A stretch of 64,000 bases of DNA from Bordetella genomosp. 13 (GCF_002119665.1 NZ_CP021111.1:1364001-1428000); one strand, 5' to 3'. Positions 19,277 to 28,898 are shown, numbered from the stretch's first letter. Program-made: numbers and translations. Notes: generated by a model not told the origin, from the sequence alone.

Positions 19277-20283
19277 TGAAAGCAGTATTGATACGCGAGT
19301 TCGGGCCCGTCGAGACGTTGCGAGTGGAGGAAGTGCCCGATCCGGAACTGGCCCCGGGCCATGTGTCGATCGACGTCCAGGCCACCGCGGCCAACTTCGT
19401 CGACCTGCTGGTGGTCTCCGGCACTTATCAATTCCTGCCCGAGCGGCCCTTCGTTCCGGGCAAGCTGCCGGCGGGCATCGTCACGGCCGTCGCGGACGAC
19501 GTGACCGGCGTGCGTGTCGGCGACCGCGTGCTGACCCTGGCCGAGCAGGGCGGATACGCGCAGAAGGCCGTCGTGAAGGCCGCCGACTGCTTCCGCATTC
19601 CCGACAGCCTGCCGTTCGTGCAGGCCGCCGGCATGGCGCTGGCATACGACACCGCGTGGTTCGCGCTGTGCGACCGCGGTCGCGCCCAGGCGGGCGACAC
19701 GGTGCTGGTCCTGGGCGCCTCGGGCGGCGTGGGCCTGGCGGCGGTGCAGCTGGCCAAGGCGTACGGACTGAAAGTGGTCGCCGGCGTTTCCAGCGAGGCC
19801 CGTGCCCGGGTGGTGCTGGACGCGGGCGCGGACGCGTGGATCGATCTGTCCAGGGAAAACCCGCGCGACAGCATACGCGAGCAGGTCCACGCGCTGACCG
19901 ATGGCAAGGGCGCGGACATCGTGCTGGATCCGCTGGGCGGCGACTTCTTCGATGGCGCGATCCGCGCGGTGGCGTGGTGCGGCCGGCTCGTGGTGATAGG
20001 CTTCGCGGCGGGGCGCATTCCCACCCTGAAGATGAACTACGTGCTGCTCAAGAACATCGAGGTCAGCGGCGTGCAGGTCAGCGACTATCGCAAGCGCACG
20101 CCCGACAGGATGGCGCATTGCATGTCGGAGATCTTCCGGCTGTACGGCGAGGGCAGGCTGGTGCCGGCGCAGACGCGCACCTATCCGCTCGAGTCCGCGG
20201 CGCAGGCCCTGGCGGAGCTGCAGGATCGCAAGGCCTCGGCGCGCCTCATCCTCTTGCCCAACGGCGACCCTGCTGCCCGTTGA
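19273..20283 (+). CDS. NADPH:quinone oxidoreductase-family medium-chain reductase
   Basis: This 336-residue protein has the GroES-like N-terminal half (NFVDLLVVSGTYQF) and a nucleotide-binding half with LVLGASGGVGLAAVQLAKA. No structural or catalytic zinc cysteine/histidine set is visible, which places it with quinone oxidoreductases and enoyl reductases rather than zinc alcohol dehydrogenases. It could reduce an enoyl-CoA made by the neighbouring ligase, or an aromatic quinone; the sequence does not decide. It overlaps the thioesterase gene by four bases (ATGA). Confidence 0.88.
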   Translation: MMKAVLIREFGPVETLRVEEVPDPELAPGHVSIDVQATAANFVDLLVVSGTYQFLPERPFVPGKLPAGIVTAVADDVTGVRVGDRVLTLAEQGGYAQKAVVKAADCFRIPDSLPFVQAAGMALAYDTAWFALCDRGRAQAGDTVLVLGASGGVGLAAVQLAKAYGLKVVAGVSSEARARVVLDAGADAWIDLSRENPRDSIREQVHALTDGKGADIVLDPLGGDFFDGAIRAVAWCGRLVVIGFAAGRIPTLKMNYVLLKNIEVSGVQVSDYRKRTPDRMAHCMSEIFRLYGEGRLVPAQTRTYPLESAAQALAELQDRKASARLILLPNGDPAAR

Positions 20284-20338
20284 TCCGGATCCGGCAACCG
20301 CGGTCCGTCCGAGGCCGTGCGGTCGCGGGCGCGGCGGT

Positions 20339-20369
20339 GTTCCAAAATTGGTGCAGCGTTGTATTATTC
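20339..20369 (+). promoter_or_regulatory. Promoter with island operator, copy 2 (GTTCCAAAATTGG), before the XRE gene
   Basis: The element occupies 20339-20351. TATTATTC follows at 20362-20369, ten bases beyond the dyad, as a likely -10 box. The gene at 20422 encodes an XRE-type DNA-binding protein, so this copy would allow autoregulation. Confidence 0.6.
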
Positions 20370-20421
20370 GTACCCGGCCGGCGGCCCGCGGCCGCCGGCG
20401 CGACACCACCGGAGCATTCGC

Positions 20422-21378
20422 ATGCCCACGCAATATGAAGAGATCGGCCAACGTGTGAAGGCCTTCCGCATGGCCTCGGGCTACAGCGCCGACGAAGTGG
20501 CGCAGCGGATCGGCATCTCGCGCACGGCGCTGTACCGCGTCGAAAAAGGCGAGATCGCGAAAATCGACACGCTCGAGCGCCTGTCGGAACTGCTCGAAGT
20601 GTCGATGCCGACCCTGCTGGGCGTGGGCATCGAATACATGGCCTCGGCCGTCAGCTATTTCGAGCGCACGCGCCAGCTGGAAGAACGGGCGGACCAGATC
20701 ATCGTGCTGGCCAGCCCCGTGTCGTTCCTGCTGGCCTCGGATCGCTTCATCACGGTGCTGGAGAAGTCGCTGCGCGAGTCCGTGCCCGATGACTATGCGC
20801 AGCGCGCCAGATATCTGGCGGACGTGACCCAGGTGATCGAGATACTGGCGGCCCGCAAGCAGACCTATATGCGGCGGCGCCCCAGCATCGTCAACCTCAT
20901 TTCCGCCGAACAGATCGCGCGCTTCCTCAACATGGGGCTGATGGGCCGGCGCGATCTGCCCGAGGCCGTGCGCCGCGAGCGGCTCGCCTGGGCGCGCTCT
21001 GAAATCGAACACCTGGCGACGCTGCTCGAGGCGGACAACCTGGGCGTGCAGATCGGGCTGGCGACGGACATCCTGCCTCACAACGGTTTCCAGATCTTCC
21101 GGCAGGCCGACCGCAGCACGCTTACCATCAGCCCGTTCCGCCTGGGCGAGCAGCCGAACATTCGGGTGGGCGTGGCCATGCTGACGTCCGCGCCCGAAGC
21201 GCTGAAGCTGCACGAGAAGATCGTCAAGGAAGCCTGGCGCACGGCCATCAAGGGCGACGCGGCCGCGGCGTACCTGCGGTCGCTGCTCGAGTCCGATGCG
21301 ATGCCGGTTCAAGCCCGGGAGGTGGAGCCGGCTCTCGCTCCCAAACGCAAGAAAGGCGCCGCTCGCGCGGCCAAGTAG
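20422..21378 (+). CDS. XRE-family transcriptional regulator, candidate regulator of the island
   Basis: The 318-residue protein opens with a textbook lambda-type helix-turn-helix: IGQRVKAFRMASGYSADEVAQ, then RIGISRTALYRVEKGE and LERLSELLEVS (residues about 6-62). The remaining 250 residues are mostly helical and charged, ending in a Lys/Arg-rich tail; I do not recognise the effector domain. The ATG at 20422 has GGAGC upstream; longer in-frame starts would run through the promoter. It lies within the plus-strand catabolic operon but has its own operator-bearing promoter. Because the same element precedes four other genes nearby, this protein is the best candidate to bind it. Confidence 0.9.
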   Translation: MPTQYEEIGQRVKAFRMASGYSADEVAQRIGISRTALYRVEKGEIAKIDTLERLSELLEVSMPTLLGVGIEYMASAVSYFERTRQLEERADQIIVLASPVSFLLASDRFITVLEKSLRESVPDDYAQRARYLADVTQVIEILAARKQTYMRRRPSIVNLISAEQIARFLNMGLMGRRDLPEAVRRERLAWARSEIEHLATLLEADNLGVQIGLATDILPHNGFQIFRQADRSTLTISPFRLGEQPNIRVGVAMLTSAPEALKLHEKIVKEAWRTAIKGDAAAAYLRSLLESDAMPVQAREVEPALAPKRKKGAARAAK

Positions 21379-21426
21379 CGCGCGGCCGCATGGGCGGCCG
21401 GCCTCAACCCTTATCGGTGTCCGCCT

Positions 21427-22125
21427 ATGACCTCCACTGAACAGACCTGCCGCGCCGAACTGGTGCTGGCCAATCACATCCTGGCCAATGCCGGCGTGCT
21501 GGACGCCTTCGGCCACGTCAGCGTGCGGCATCCCGACCGGGACGGCCATTTCCTGCTGTCGCAGTCCAAGGCGCCCGAACTGGTGCAGGCAGACGACATC
21601 CTCGAATACGACGCCGACGCCGTGCCCGTGGACGGGGTGGGGCGGCCCCAGTACAGCGAGCGCTTCATCCACAGCGAGATCTATCGCGCCCGGCCGGATG
21701 TCCTGGCGATCTGCCATCACCACAGTCCTTCGGTCATGCCGTTCTGCGTTGCCGGGCTGCCGGTGGTACCCGTCTATCAGCACGGCGCGCTCATCGGTCG
21801 CCACGTGCCGATGTGGGACAGCCGCGACGAGTTCGGCGACACGAACCTGCTGGTGACCAACGGCGCCCAAGGCGCCTCGCTCGCGCGTGCGCTGGGTTCG
21901 GCTTCGATGGTGCTGATGCGGCATCATGGCGCGACGGTGGTGGGCCTCCGCTTGAAGGAAATGGTGTTCCGCGCGGTGGCCGCCTGCAAGAATGCGGAGT
22001 ATCAGTACCGCGCCATGGCGCTCGGCCCCGTGCACGGCCTGACTGCGGGCGAGATCGAGATGGCGGCCAAGGTGCCGCCGGCGGCCGTCGACCGCGCATG
22101 GGACCTGTGGGCGCGCGACGCCTGA
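21427..22125 (+). CDS. Class II aldolase/adducin-family protein
   Basis: The 232-residue protein has the zinc-binding pattern of the family: FGHVSVRHPDR, then HSEIYRARPDVLAICHHHSPSV, and a later LMRHHGATVVG. Relatives include fuculose-phosphate aldolase and decarboxylases. In this catabolic setting an aldol cleavage or decarboxylation of a ring-derived hydroxy acid is likely, but the substrate is unknown. A second member of the same family lies at 33550-34287. It is the last gene of the plus-strand operon and converges on the second molybdenum hydroxylase. Confidence 0.85.
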   Translation: MTSTEQTCRAELVLANHILANAGVLDAFGHVSVRHPDRDGHFLLSQSKAPELVQADDILEYDADAVPVDGVGRPQYSERFIHSEIYRARPDVLAICHHHSPSVMPFCVAGLPVVPVYQHGALIGRHVPMWDSRDEFGDTNLLVTNGAQGASLARALGSASMVLMRHHGATVVGLRLKEMVFRAVAACKNAEYQYRAMALGPVHGLTAGEIEMAAKVPPAAVDRAWDLWARDA

Positions 22126-22136
22126 ACCTAAGGGCG

Positions 22137-22154
22137 GCGCGGCGCGCGCCGCGC
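22137..22154. terminator. GC-only 18-base perfect palindrome between convergent genes
   Basis: Bases 22137-22154 read the same on both strands (GCGCGGCGC and its complement). It sits exactly between the stop at 22125 and the minus-strand stop at 22154, so it probably ends transcription from both sides. There is no T-run, so intrinsic termination is uncertain. Confidence 0.4.
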
Positions 22155-24400
22155 TAAGCGGCTTCCTCCAGGGCTCTGCGCAGGCGAGCCGCATCGAACG
22201 GCGCTCGACGCAATCGCACGCCGGTAGCGTCGAAGATCGCGTTGGCGATCGCGGCGGCGCTGGGCACGGAGGCCGATTCGCCCGCGCCCAGCGGGGGCCT
22301 GTCCTGGGCCGGCATGATCAGCACGTCCACCTCGGGCAGGTCGCCGAAGCGCAGGATGGGATAGGCGCCCCATTCGCGCGACACGACGCCGCTCTGGTCG
22401 AAAGCGACCTGCTCGATCAGCGCGCGGCTGACGGATTGGATGACATTGCCGTGGATCTGGTGGCGCACGCCCGCGGGGTTGATCACCATGCCGCAGTCAT
22501 AGCCCACCCATACCTTCGCCACGCGCACCACGCCCGTCCGCATGTCGACCTCCACGTCGCAGACCCAGGCGCAGTAGGCCGACCCCACGCCGGGGAACGT
22601 GCCGTGCACGTACTGGTGCTGCGCGAAGCCGCGTCCCAGCCGGATATGCGGCCGCCGCGGATCGGCCGCTCGGCGGGGCGATGGACCGGGCTGCCATCCG
22701 GCGCGCGCGGCCACGGCCTGGCTCAATTCACGGGCGCGCGCGTCTTCCATGAACCGCAGCCGGAAGGCAAGCGGATCCTCGCCGTGGCGGAAGGCGAGTT
22801 CGTCGATGAAGGACTCGTGGCTGAAGACATTGGGTAGCGCGGACACGCCCCGCATCCAGGCCGCGCGCACGATGGGCGCCATGTCCTGCACCGCGATGCG
22901 CGCGTCGCTGCAGCGGTACTGCGGCACCACCGTGCGGTCGCCCTTGTGCTCGACGATCGGGTCCGCGGGCAGGGTGCCCGTCTGCATCAGGGCGAGGACA
23001 GGCGCGTTGTTGGACGGATAGCGATTCGTGAATGCATATGCCAGCGTGTCGGGGCCGGTGACGGCGCCGCGCACGTCCATCACCTGCGTCGTGCCCTTGG
23101 GTTCCCAGGAATGCTCTTCCTCGCGCATCAGCTGCAGGCGCACCGGAGCGCCGACTTCGCGCGACAGCAGCGCGGCTTCCGCGGCGGCATCGTCGGCGCA
23201 ATTGCGGCCGTAGCAGCCCGAGGCTTCCATGCGCACGATGCGGACCGCGGCGTCCGGCAGGCCCAGCAGGGTCATGATGTCCACGTGCAGGAAATGCGGG
23301 TTCTGCGTGCCGCTCCAGACCGTGATCGCGCCGTCGCGGTAATCGGCCACGGCGCAGGAGGGTCCGATCGATCCGTGCATCTGGTAGGGCCAGACATAGG
23401 TCGCGGCATGGGCGCCTTCGGAACGCTGCAGGGCCGCGTCGACGTCGCCTGTCTCGCGCAGCAGGCGCTCGGCCGAAGGGTTGGCGCGCACCGCGGACTC
23501 GGGGTCGTTCAGGTCGGGCAGGGCGGGCGGCGTGCGCCACTGGACTATCAGCTGGCGCGCCGCCCTGATCGCATGTTCCTCGCGGCGCGCGACGACGCCG
23601 ACGAAGTCGCCCTTGACCACGACCGCCACCAGGCCGGGAATGTGCGCGACGGAGTCCCGGTCGACCGACAACAGCGATTGGCCGATCATCGCGCCCGCGT
23701 CGCGGCCGCGATAGGGCGGACGCACCATGCGCGCGTGCAGCATGCCGGGCACGCGCAGATCGTGCACGAAGACCAGGCCGCCGGTGACCTTGTCAGGAAT
23801 GTCCACGCGCGGGACGCTGCGGCCCACGATGCGGTATTGGTCCGAAGGCTTGAGCGGCACATCGGCATCGACGTCCAGGTCGAAACGCTGGCCCCGCGCC
23901 AGTTCCGCGTAGGTGGCGCAGGCGCCGCCGGGGCCGCGCACCACGCCCTCGGCCACGGCAAGCGCATCCACCGCGCAGTTCCATCGCGAGGCGGCGCGCG
24001 CCAGCAGCGCCTGGCGAACCTGCGCGGCGGCCCGCCGCATCGGTACGGCGGCGCTCTGTATCGATGCGCTGGCCGTGGTCGGCCCCTGGTCGGGACTGCG
24101 ATCCGTGTCGCCCAGCACCATGCGCACGCGCGCAAGCGGCACGTCCAGTTCCTCGGCGACGATCTGCGCGAAGGCGGTGCGCACGCCGGTGCCCAGGTCC
24201 ACGTGTCCATTGACGGCGATCACCTCGCCCTGGTCGGTGATCTCGATGTAGGTGTCGACCCTGTTCCTGGCCACGCGATTCACCGCGTGGCGCGGCGGCG
24301 GCTCGCCCTGCGCGTTCAATCGTTCGCGAGAGACGGGCGCGTCCCGCGGTGTGGCGGTCTCCAGCGGAAAGCCGGTGACGGCATGGTCTGTCTGGCTCAT
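22154..24400 (-). CDS. Molybdopterin-binding oxidoreductase large subunit, IorB-like
   Basis: The 748-residue protein has the rearranged order of isoquinoline 1-oxidoreductase-type beta subunits. The GHVDLGTGVRTAFAQI segment comes first, then DKVTGGLVFVHDLRVPGMLHARMV, EASGCYGRNCADDAAAEA, and the terminal LGAGESASVPSAAAIANAI with the catalytic glutamate. No twin-arginine signal is visible at the N-terminus. The ATG at 24400 overlaps the upstream stop (ATGA), which decides the start over a longer open frame. With the 2Fe-2S protein and the haem fusion it should form a hydroxylase that sends electrons to the respiratory chain, as in nicotinate dehydrogenases. Confidence 0.9.
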   Translation of the reverse strand: MSQTDHAVTGFPLETATPRDAPVSRERLNAQGEPPPRHAVNRVARNRVDTYIEITDQGEVIAVNGHVDLGTGVRTAFAQIVAEELDVPLARVRMVLGDTDRSPDQGPTTASASIQSAAVPMRRAAAQVRQALLARAASRWNCAVDALAVAEGVVRGPGGACATYAELARGQRFDLDVDADVPLKPSDQYRIVGRSVPRVDIPDKVTGGLVFVHDLRVPGMLHARMVRPPYRGRDAGAMIGQSLLSVDRDSVAHIPGLVAVVVKGDFVGVVARREEHAIRAARQLIVQWRTPPALPDLNDPESAVRANPSAERLLRETGDVDAALQRSEGAHAATYVWPYQMHGSIGPSCAVADYRDGAITVWSGTQNPHFLHVDIMTLLGLPDAAVRIVRMEASGCYGRNCADDAAAEAALLSREVGAPVRLQLMREEEHSWEPKGTTQVMDVRGAVTGPDTLAYAFTNRYPSNNAPVLALMQTGTLPADPIVEHKGDRTVVPQYRCSDARIAVQDMAPIVRAAWMRGVSALPNVFSHESFIDELAFRHGEDPLAFRLRFMEDARARELSQAVAARAGWQPGPSPRRAADPRRPHIRLGRGFAQHQYVHGTFPGVGSAYCAWVCDVEVDMRTGVVRVAKVWVGYDCGMVINPAGVRHQIHGNVIQSVSRALIEQVAFDQSGVVSREWGAYPILRFGDLPEVDVLIMPAQDRPPLGAGESASVPSAAAIANAIFDATGVRLRRAPFDAARLRRALEEAA

Positions 24401-27387
24401 GGCATGGCCCCCTCCGCCGTCGCCGCGGGCGCGGCGTGCCTGATCCTCGCCACGGTGTTCTCGACGTCGTTCCATGCGGGCGCCCCGCCGCCGTGCCGCG
24501 CGCGCAGGTAGTGGACGAGATCGGCTATCTGCGTGTCGTTCAGGGTGTCGGCGAAGCCCGGCATGTAGCCCAGCTCATCGGACGCGGGCTTGTCGATGCC
24601 GTGCAGGATGACCTGGACGAGGTTGTCGGGCCGGGCCGCAGTCAGGTTGGTGTTGACTGCCAGGTCCGGTCGCACGCCGAACAGGGGCATGCCGCGGCCG
24701 GGATCGTGGCAGGCGGCGCACGCGCCTTCGTAGATGCGCTGGCCCGGCAGGGCGTACAGGTGCGCTTGGTCCGGCGCGGGGGCCGTCGCGCTGGACGTGG
24801 TCGGCAGGGACTGCGGCGCCTGGACGTCGGCAACGGTCTCGCGGCCGCCGGCGCCGCCAGGCAGTTCGGTCAGGTAGGTGGCCATGGCGAGGATGTCCTG
24901 GTCTGGCAGGGCGCCCAGGCCCGCGATCACGGGCGCCATCGGCCCGGCGGCCACGCCGTGGCGTTCGGAATGGCCGGTGCGCAGGTACACGTAGAGATCG
25001 TCGCGGGTCCAGGGCTGCGCGGCGGTGGACAAGCGGTTCAGCGCGGGCGCGTCCCAATGGTCGACCGTGGCGCCGCCCAGGTATTCGAGCGGGCCGCGCT
25101 TCTCCGCGCCGAACGCGTTGCGCGGCGTGTGGCAGGCGCCGCAATGGCCGGCGCCATTCACCAGGTAGGCGCCGCGGTTCCACAAGGTCGAGCGCGACGG
25201 GTCGGGAACGAAGGGCGCGGCGTCGTGGAACATCAGGTTCCAGCCGGCCATCAGCGGGCGCAGGTTGTAGGGGAACGCGAGTTCGGTGCGCGGCGGTCGA
25301 GACGCCACGGGCGGCTGCGTCATCAGGAAGGCATACAGCGCCTGCATGTCGCCATCTGAGAACTTCGCGAACGAGGTGTAGGGGAAGGCGGGATACAGGT
25401 GGCGCCCATCCCGGCTTATGCCATGGCGCATGGCACGCTCGAACGCCTGGTAGCTCCAGCTGCCGATGCCCGTATCGGAATCCGGCGTGATGTTGGTCGA
25501 GTAGACGACGCCGAACGGCGTCTCCATCGCCAGCCCGCCGGCATTCTCTTTGCCGTCCGGCGCGGTGTGGCAGACCACGCAGTCGCTGGCCGCGGCGATC
25601 AGGCGGCCGCGCTCGATCGCCGCGCTGGAATAGAGAGTGAGATCGGGCGCGACGGGCGCGATGGCCGGGCGCCAGGGTAGCGCGGTGGCGGCGATACCCA
25701 TCGCGGCCGTCGCGGCGGCGCCGGCCCAGGCCAGCGCCTTGCGCCAAGGCTTGCGCGCGGTCGTCATGGCGGCCGAGGGCGAGGCCTCGTCCGGATTCGC
25801 CAACGCCGCGCGCTGCAAGGCCAGGCCTTCGAAAGGCGGCTCGCGCATCCGGATGCCGGTGGCGTCGTGGATCGCGTTGGCGATGGCCGCGGCCAGCGGC
25901 AGCGTCAGCGCCGCGCTGCGGGACAGGTCCGCGGGTACGGCGTTGTCGGTTCCAGACGCCAGGTCGACCACCTGAACGGCCGGCGCGGTGGTGGCCGGGT
26001 CGGCGGTCCAGTCGTCATGGGCTCGCGGGCTGCTGCCCAGCAGCCGGGTGGCGGCCGCGGCCAGGCGCGCATGCAGGTCGGGACCGTGCTCGTCAGCGGT
26101 CTTCAAGCCTTCGACATGATGGCCGACGGTGAGCCTCGCAATGTCGATGCGGCCGGCCAAAGCGTCGACCTTCAGGTCGACCACCCAGGCCGACCACGCG
26201 CGTACCGGCGGCTGCGCATCGACGTCCACCGTGCTGGCGTAGGCGAAACCGCGGCCATGCATAGGCGCCGGCGCGCTGCGCGGATTGCCGTTCCCGGCCA
26301 GTGGCCATCCCGCGCTCGCGGCCACGGCGCGGATCAGTGCGCGGCCGCGCGGGTCTTCGAGATGGTCCAGCCGCCATTGCACCGGATCGACGCCGGCATC
26401 CCGCGCCTGTTCATCGGCGAAGGACTCCAGGGAGAACGTCGCCGCGACGTCGGCCGATTGCGCTTCCACGTCCAGGTGCGGCGTCACATCGCGCCTGGCG
26501 GCTTCGATATCGAAGGCGATGCCGTACGGCATGGCGACCGTGGGCGCCGGCGAAGCGCCGCCGGCCGGCGTGACGCCGGCGGCAGGCGTCGCCCATGGCG
26601 GCCGGGAGCCCAGGGGCAGGTCCGGCGCCATGGTCCAGGCCCGGCGGCCGTCGGCGCGGACATGCGCCCGCAGGCCAATGGACAGTGTGGGCGCCGTCTG
26701 CGGCGGGTGGGCGAGCACCCGCGCCGGGCGGCCGATCGCCCGGGCAATCAGGGCGGCCTCTATGGCCGCATCGTGTCCATGGCGTGCGGTGCCCACTTGT
26801 GGGGAACCTTCCGGGTGCTGTCCGCTGCGCGACAGGATCCGGATACGATCCGCAGGCAGGTCGAACAGTCCGGCCAGTTCGCGCCGCAGCCGGCCAGGGT
26901 GGACCGCTTCGGCTCGAATGTCGAGTTCGCCGCGCTCGGTCCAACAGGCCCATGCCTGCGCCGGGCCGTTCACGTCCGGCATGGCGCCCGGCCAGCCATA
27001 GCGTCGCTGCGCGCCGTTGCCCGGCGGTGGTGGCGTCGTCGATACGGCGTCCCCCGACTCGCGCCATCGGACGCCGAGCCGCTGCGCCGCCGCCGCGGCC
27101 AGCTCGGCGTCGGGCGAGGCGACCGCCACGAAATCGCCCAGATGGACAAGCTGGACCGGATCCAGCCCGGCAATGGACTGGCGGTCGACCTCGACGAGTG
27201 TCGAGCCGCGATAGCGCAGTCCGTCCCAGCTGCAGCGAGGCGGCCGCAGGACGACGCCCGTCCAGGCGCCGTCGATGGCGCCGGCCGGTGCCTCGTCCGC
27301 CGGCGCGCCCGCGTCCGGCGTGCCGACCTGCGACGCTCCCGACTTCGCGGCTGATGTCTCGCCCTGGAACCGGATCGGCTCGCTCAT
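24397..27387 (-). CDS. Fusion: shortened molybdopterin-subunit-like region plus membrane helix plus three c-type haem domains
   Basis: Residues 1 to about 545 resemble parts of a large molybdenum-hydroxylase subunit (LVEVDRQSIAGLDPVQLVHLGDFVAVAS; ATFSLESFADEQARDAGVDPVQW; ALTLPLAAAIANAIHDATGIRMREPPF). This region is shorter than a full subunit, and I do not find the GCYGRN-type motif or the GAGE catalytic motif in it. A hydrophobic helix (about residues 560-580) follows, then haem sites CVVCH (603-607), CGACH (749-753) and CAACH (890-894). The haem half matches the triple-haem units of nicotinate and alcohol dehydrogenases, which pass electrons to the cytochrome chain. Both ends overlap neighbours by ATGA. 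The Mo-like half may be an assembly or docking domain rather than catalytic. Confidence 0.88.
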   Translation of the reverse strand: MSEPIRFQGETSAAKSGASQVGTPDAGAPADEAPAGAIDGAWTGVVLRPPRCSWDGLRYRGSTLVEVDRQSIAGLDPVQLVHLGDFVAVASPDAELAAAAAQRLGVRWRESGDAVSTTPPPPGNGAQRRYGWPGAMPDVNGPAQAWACWTERGELDIRAEAVHPGRLRRELAGLFDLPADRIRILSRSGQHPEGSPQVGTARHGHDAAIEAALIARAIGRPARVLAHPPQTAPTLSIGLRAHVRADGRRAWTMAPDLPLGSRPPWATPAAGVTPAGGASPAPTVAMPYGIAFDIEAARRDVTPHLDVEAQSADVAATFSLESFADEQARDAGVDPVQWRLDHLEDPRGRALIRAVAASAGWPLAGNGNPRSAPAPMHGRGFAYASTVDVDAQPPVRAWSAWVVDLKVDALAGRIDIARLTVGHHVEGLKTADEHGPDLHARLAAAATRLLGSSPRAHDDWTADPATTAPAVQVVDLASGTDNAVPADLSRSAALTLPLAAAIANAIHDATGIRMREPPFEGLALQRAALANPDEASPSAAMTTARKPWRKALAWAGAAATAAMGIAATALPWRPAIAPVAPDLTLYSSAAIERGRLIAAASDCVVCHTAPDGKENAGGLAMETPFGVVYSTNITPDSDTGIGSWSYQAFERAMRHGISRDGRHLYPAFPYTSFAKFSDGDMQALYAFLMTQPPVASRPPRTELAFPYNLRPLMAGWNLMFHDAAPFVPDPSRSTLWNRGAYLVNGAGHCGACHTPRNAFGAEKRGPLEYLGGATVDHWDAPALNRLSTAAQPWTRDDLYVYLRTGHSERHGVAAGPMAPVIAGLGALPDQDILAMATYLTELPGGAGGRETVADVQAPQSLPTTSSATAPAPDQAHLYALPGQRIYEGACAACHDPGRGMPLFGVRPDLAVNTNLTAARPDNLVQVILHGIDKPASDELGYMPGFADTLNDTQIADLVHYLRARHGGGAPAWNDVENTVARIRHAAPAATAEGAMP

Positions 27388-27860
27388 TCCGGCTCCTTCG
27401 TACAGGCCCTGCGTGCGGCCAGCGCCACCGCCTCGACGATCTCATGGTGGGTGCCGCAGCGGCACAGGTTGTAGCGCAGCGCGTCTTCGATCTCGCGCCG
27501 GCCCACATGCGGGTTGCGGGCGATCAGCGCGTGCGCGGTCATGATCATGCCGTTGATGCAGTAGCCGCATTGCGCGGCCTGGGCATCGATGAAGGCCTTC
27601 TGCACCAGGCCCGGCGCGTCCCGGTCGCCCAGGCCTTCGAGCGTGGTGACGGCCCGTCCCGCCGCCGCCTTCACCGGCACGACGCACGATCGCGCCGGCT
27701 TGCCGTCCAGCAGGACGGTGCAGCTGCCGCATTCGCCCAGGCCGCACCCATACTTCGGCCCGTTCAGCGCAAGGTCATTGCGCAGGACGTACAGCAGGGG
27801 CGTGTCGGACTCTACGTCGACCTGCCGGACACGGCCGTTCACATCGAGATCGAACTGCAT
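27384..27860 (-). CDS. [2Fe-2S] subunit of molybdenum hydroxylase, IorA-like
   Basis: This 158-residue protein carries YGCGLGECGSCTVLLDGKPARSC for the first cluster and CGYCINGM with CRCGTHHEI for the second. The spacing and the CRCGTH ending are those of the IorA/NicA group, which work with cytochrome-linked partners rather than an FAD subunit. No FAD-subunit gene accompanies this second set, in line with the triple-haem protein taking that place. It overlaps the next gene by four bases. Confidence 0.93.
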   Translation of the reverse strand: MQFDLDVNGRVRQVDVESDTPLLYVLRNDLALNGPKYGCGLGECGSCTVLLDGKPARSCVVPVKAAAGRAVTTLEGLGDRDAPGLVQKAFIDAQAAQCGYCINGMIMTAHALIARNPHVGRREIEDALRYNLCRCGTHHEIVEAVALAARRACTKEPE

Positions 27861-27896
27861 GGGGCTCCTGCGGCGGATGGCTGGCCTTGCCGTGCG

Positions 27897-28898
27897 TCAG
27901 TCCGGCTTGATCTTGCCGTCGGTCACGACCTTTTTCCACGTGGCGGTCTCGCTGTCGACGAAGTCGGCGGTCTGCGCCAGCGTCATGTACGAGCCGGTCT
28001 CGCCCGCGCGCTCCAGCGCTGCCTTCATGTCGGCGCTGTCCAGGGCGCTCTTCACCGCGGCATTGAGCTTGTCCAGCACCGGCGCCGGGGTCTTCGCCGG
28101 GGCGAACAGGGCGGTCCAGAAATACACGCCGAAGTCCGGGAGCGTTTCCGCCACGGTGGGCAGGTCGGACAGGAACTTGCTGCGTTCGGTGCCGGTGACG
28201 GCCAGGCCGCGCAGGCGGCCCTGCGAGATGTACTGGATCGTGGCGGGCGCCGTGGCGAACGCGAAGTCCACCTGGCCGGAGATCAGGTCCGTCATGGCGG
28301 GGCCGCTGCCCTTGTACGGAATGTGGGTGAACTTGCCCTTCGTGCGCAGCGTCAGCAGTTCGCCGGACATGTGCGGCGTCGTTCCCAGGCCGGCCGACGC
28401 GTAGTTCAGCGACGCGCCGCCGCTCGCGCCCGCGGCGATCAGGTCGCCCAGCGACTGGATCTTGGAGGACACCGGCACGGCGAGCACCAACGGCGATTTG
28501 GTGACCGTCGAGACAGGCGCGAGATCGCGCTTCACCTCGTAAGGCACGCTGGCCATCAGGCTCGGGTTGATCACCAGCGCGGGGTCGGCCAGCAGCAGGG
28601 TGTAGCCATCCGGCTTGGCCCGCGTCACCGCATTGGTGCCGATGATGCTGCCCGCGCCAGGGCGGTTCTCGACGACGACGGTCTGGCCCAGGGTGTTCTC
28701 GAGCTGCCGCGCCAGCAGGCGCCCGACGGTGTCCACGCCGCCGCCCGGCGGATAAGCGAGGACCAGCGTGATGGGGCGTTCGGTGGGATAGGCGGGCTCC
28801 GCGGCGAGCGCCGAGGAGGGCACGGCCGCGAGGGCGGCACAGAAGACAGGTGACAGCAAAGCGCAGCGGGCGGCTGCGCGGGATACGGCCTTGAACAT
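27897..28898 (-). CDS. Tripartite tricarboxylate transporter (Bug-family) substrate-binding protein
   Basis: The 333-residue protein has a signal peptide (MFKAVSRAAARCALLSPVFCAALAAVPSSALA) and the family hallmarks YPTERPITLVLAYPPGGGVDT, VENRPGAGSIIGTNAV, and HIPYKGSGPAMTDLISGQVDF. Bug proteins bind carboxylates or other small acids in the periplasm and are very numerous in Bordetella relatives. It lies 36 bases upstream of the IorA-like gene on the same strand, so the operon probably pairs substrate capture with hydroxylation. No TctA/TctB membrane genes are present, which is common for orphan Bug proteins. Confidence 0.93.
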   Translation of the reverse strand: MFKAVSRAAARCALLSPVFCAALAAVPSSALAAEPAYPTERPITLVLAYPPGGGVDTVGRLLARQLENTLGQTVVVENRPGAGSIIGTNAVTRAKPDGYTLLLADPALVINPSLMASVPYEVKRDLAPVSTVTKSPLVLAVPVSSKIQSLGDLIAAGASGGASLNYASAGLGTTPHMSGELLTLRTKGKFTHIPYKGSGPAMTDLISGQVDFAFATAPATIQYISQGRLRGLAVTGTERSKFLSDLPTVAETLPDFGVYFWTALFAPAKTPAPVLDKLNAAVKSALDSADMKAALERAGETGSYMTLAQTADFVDSETATWKKVVTDGKIKPD

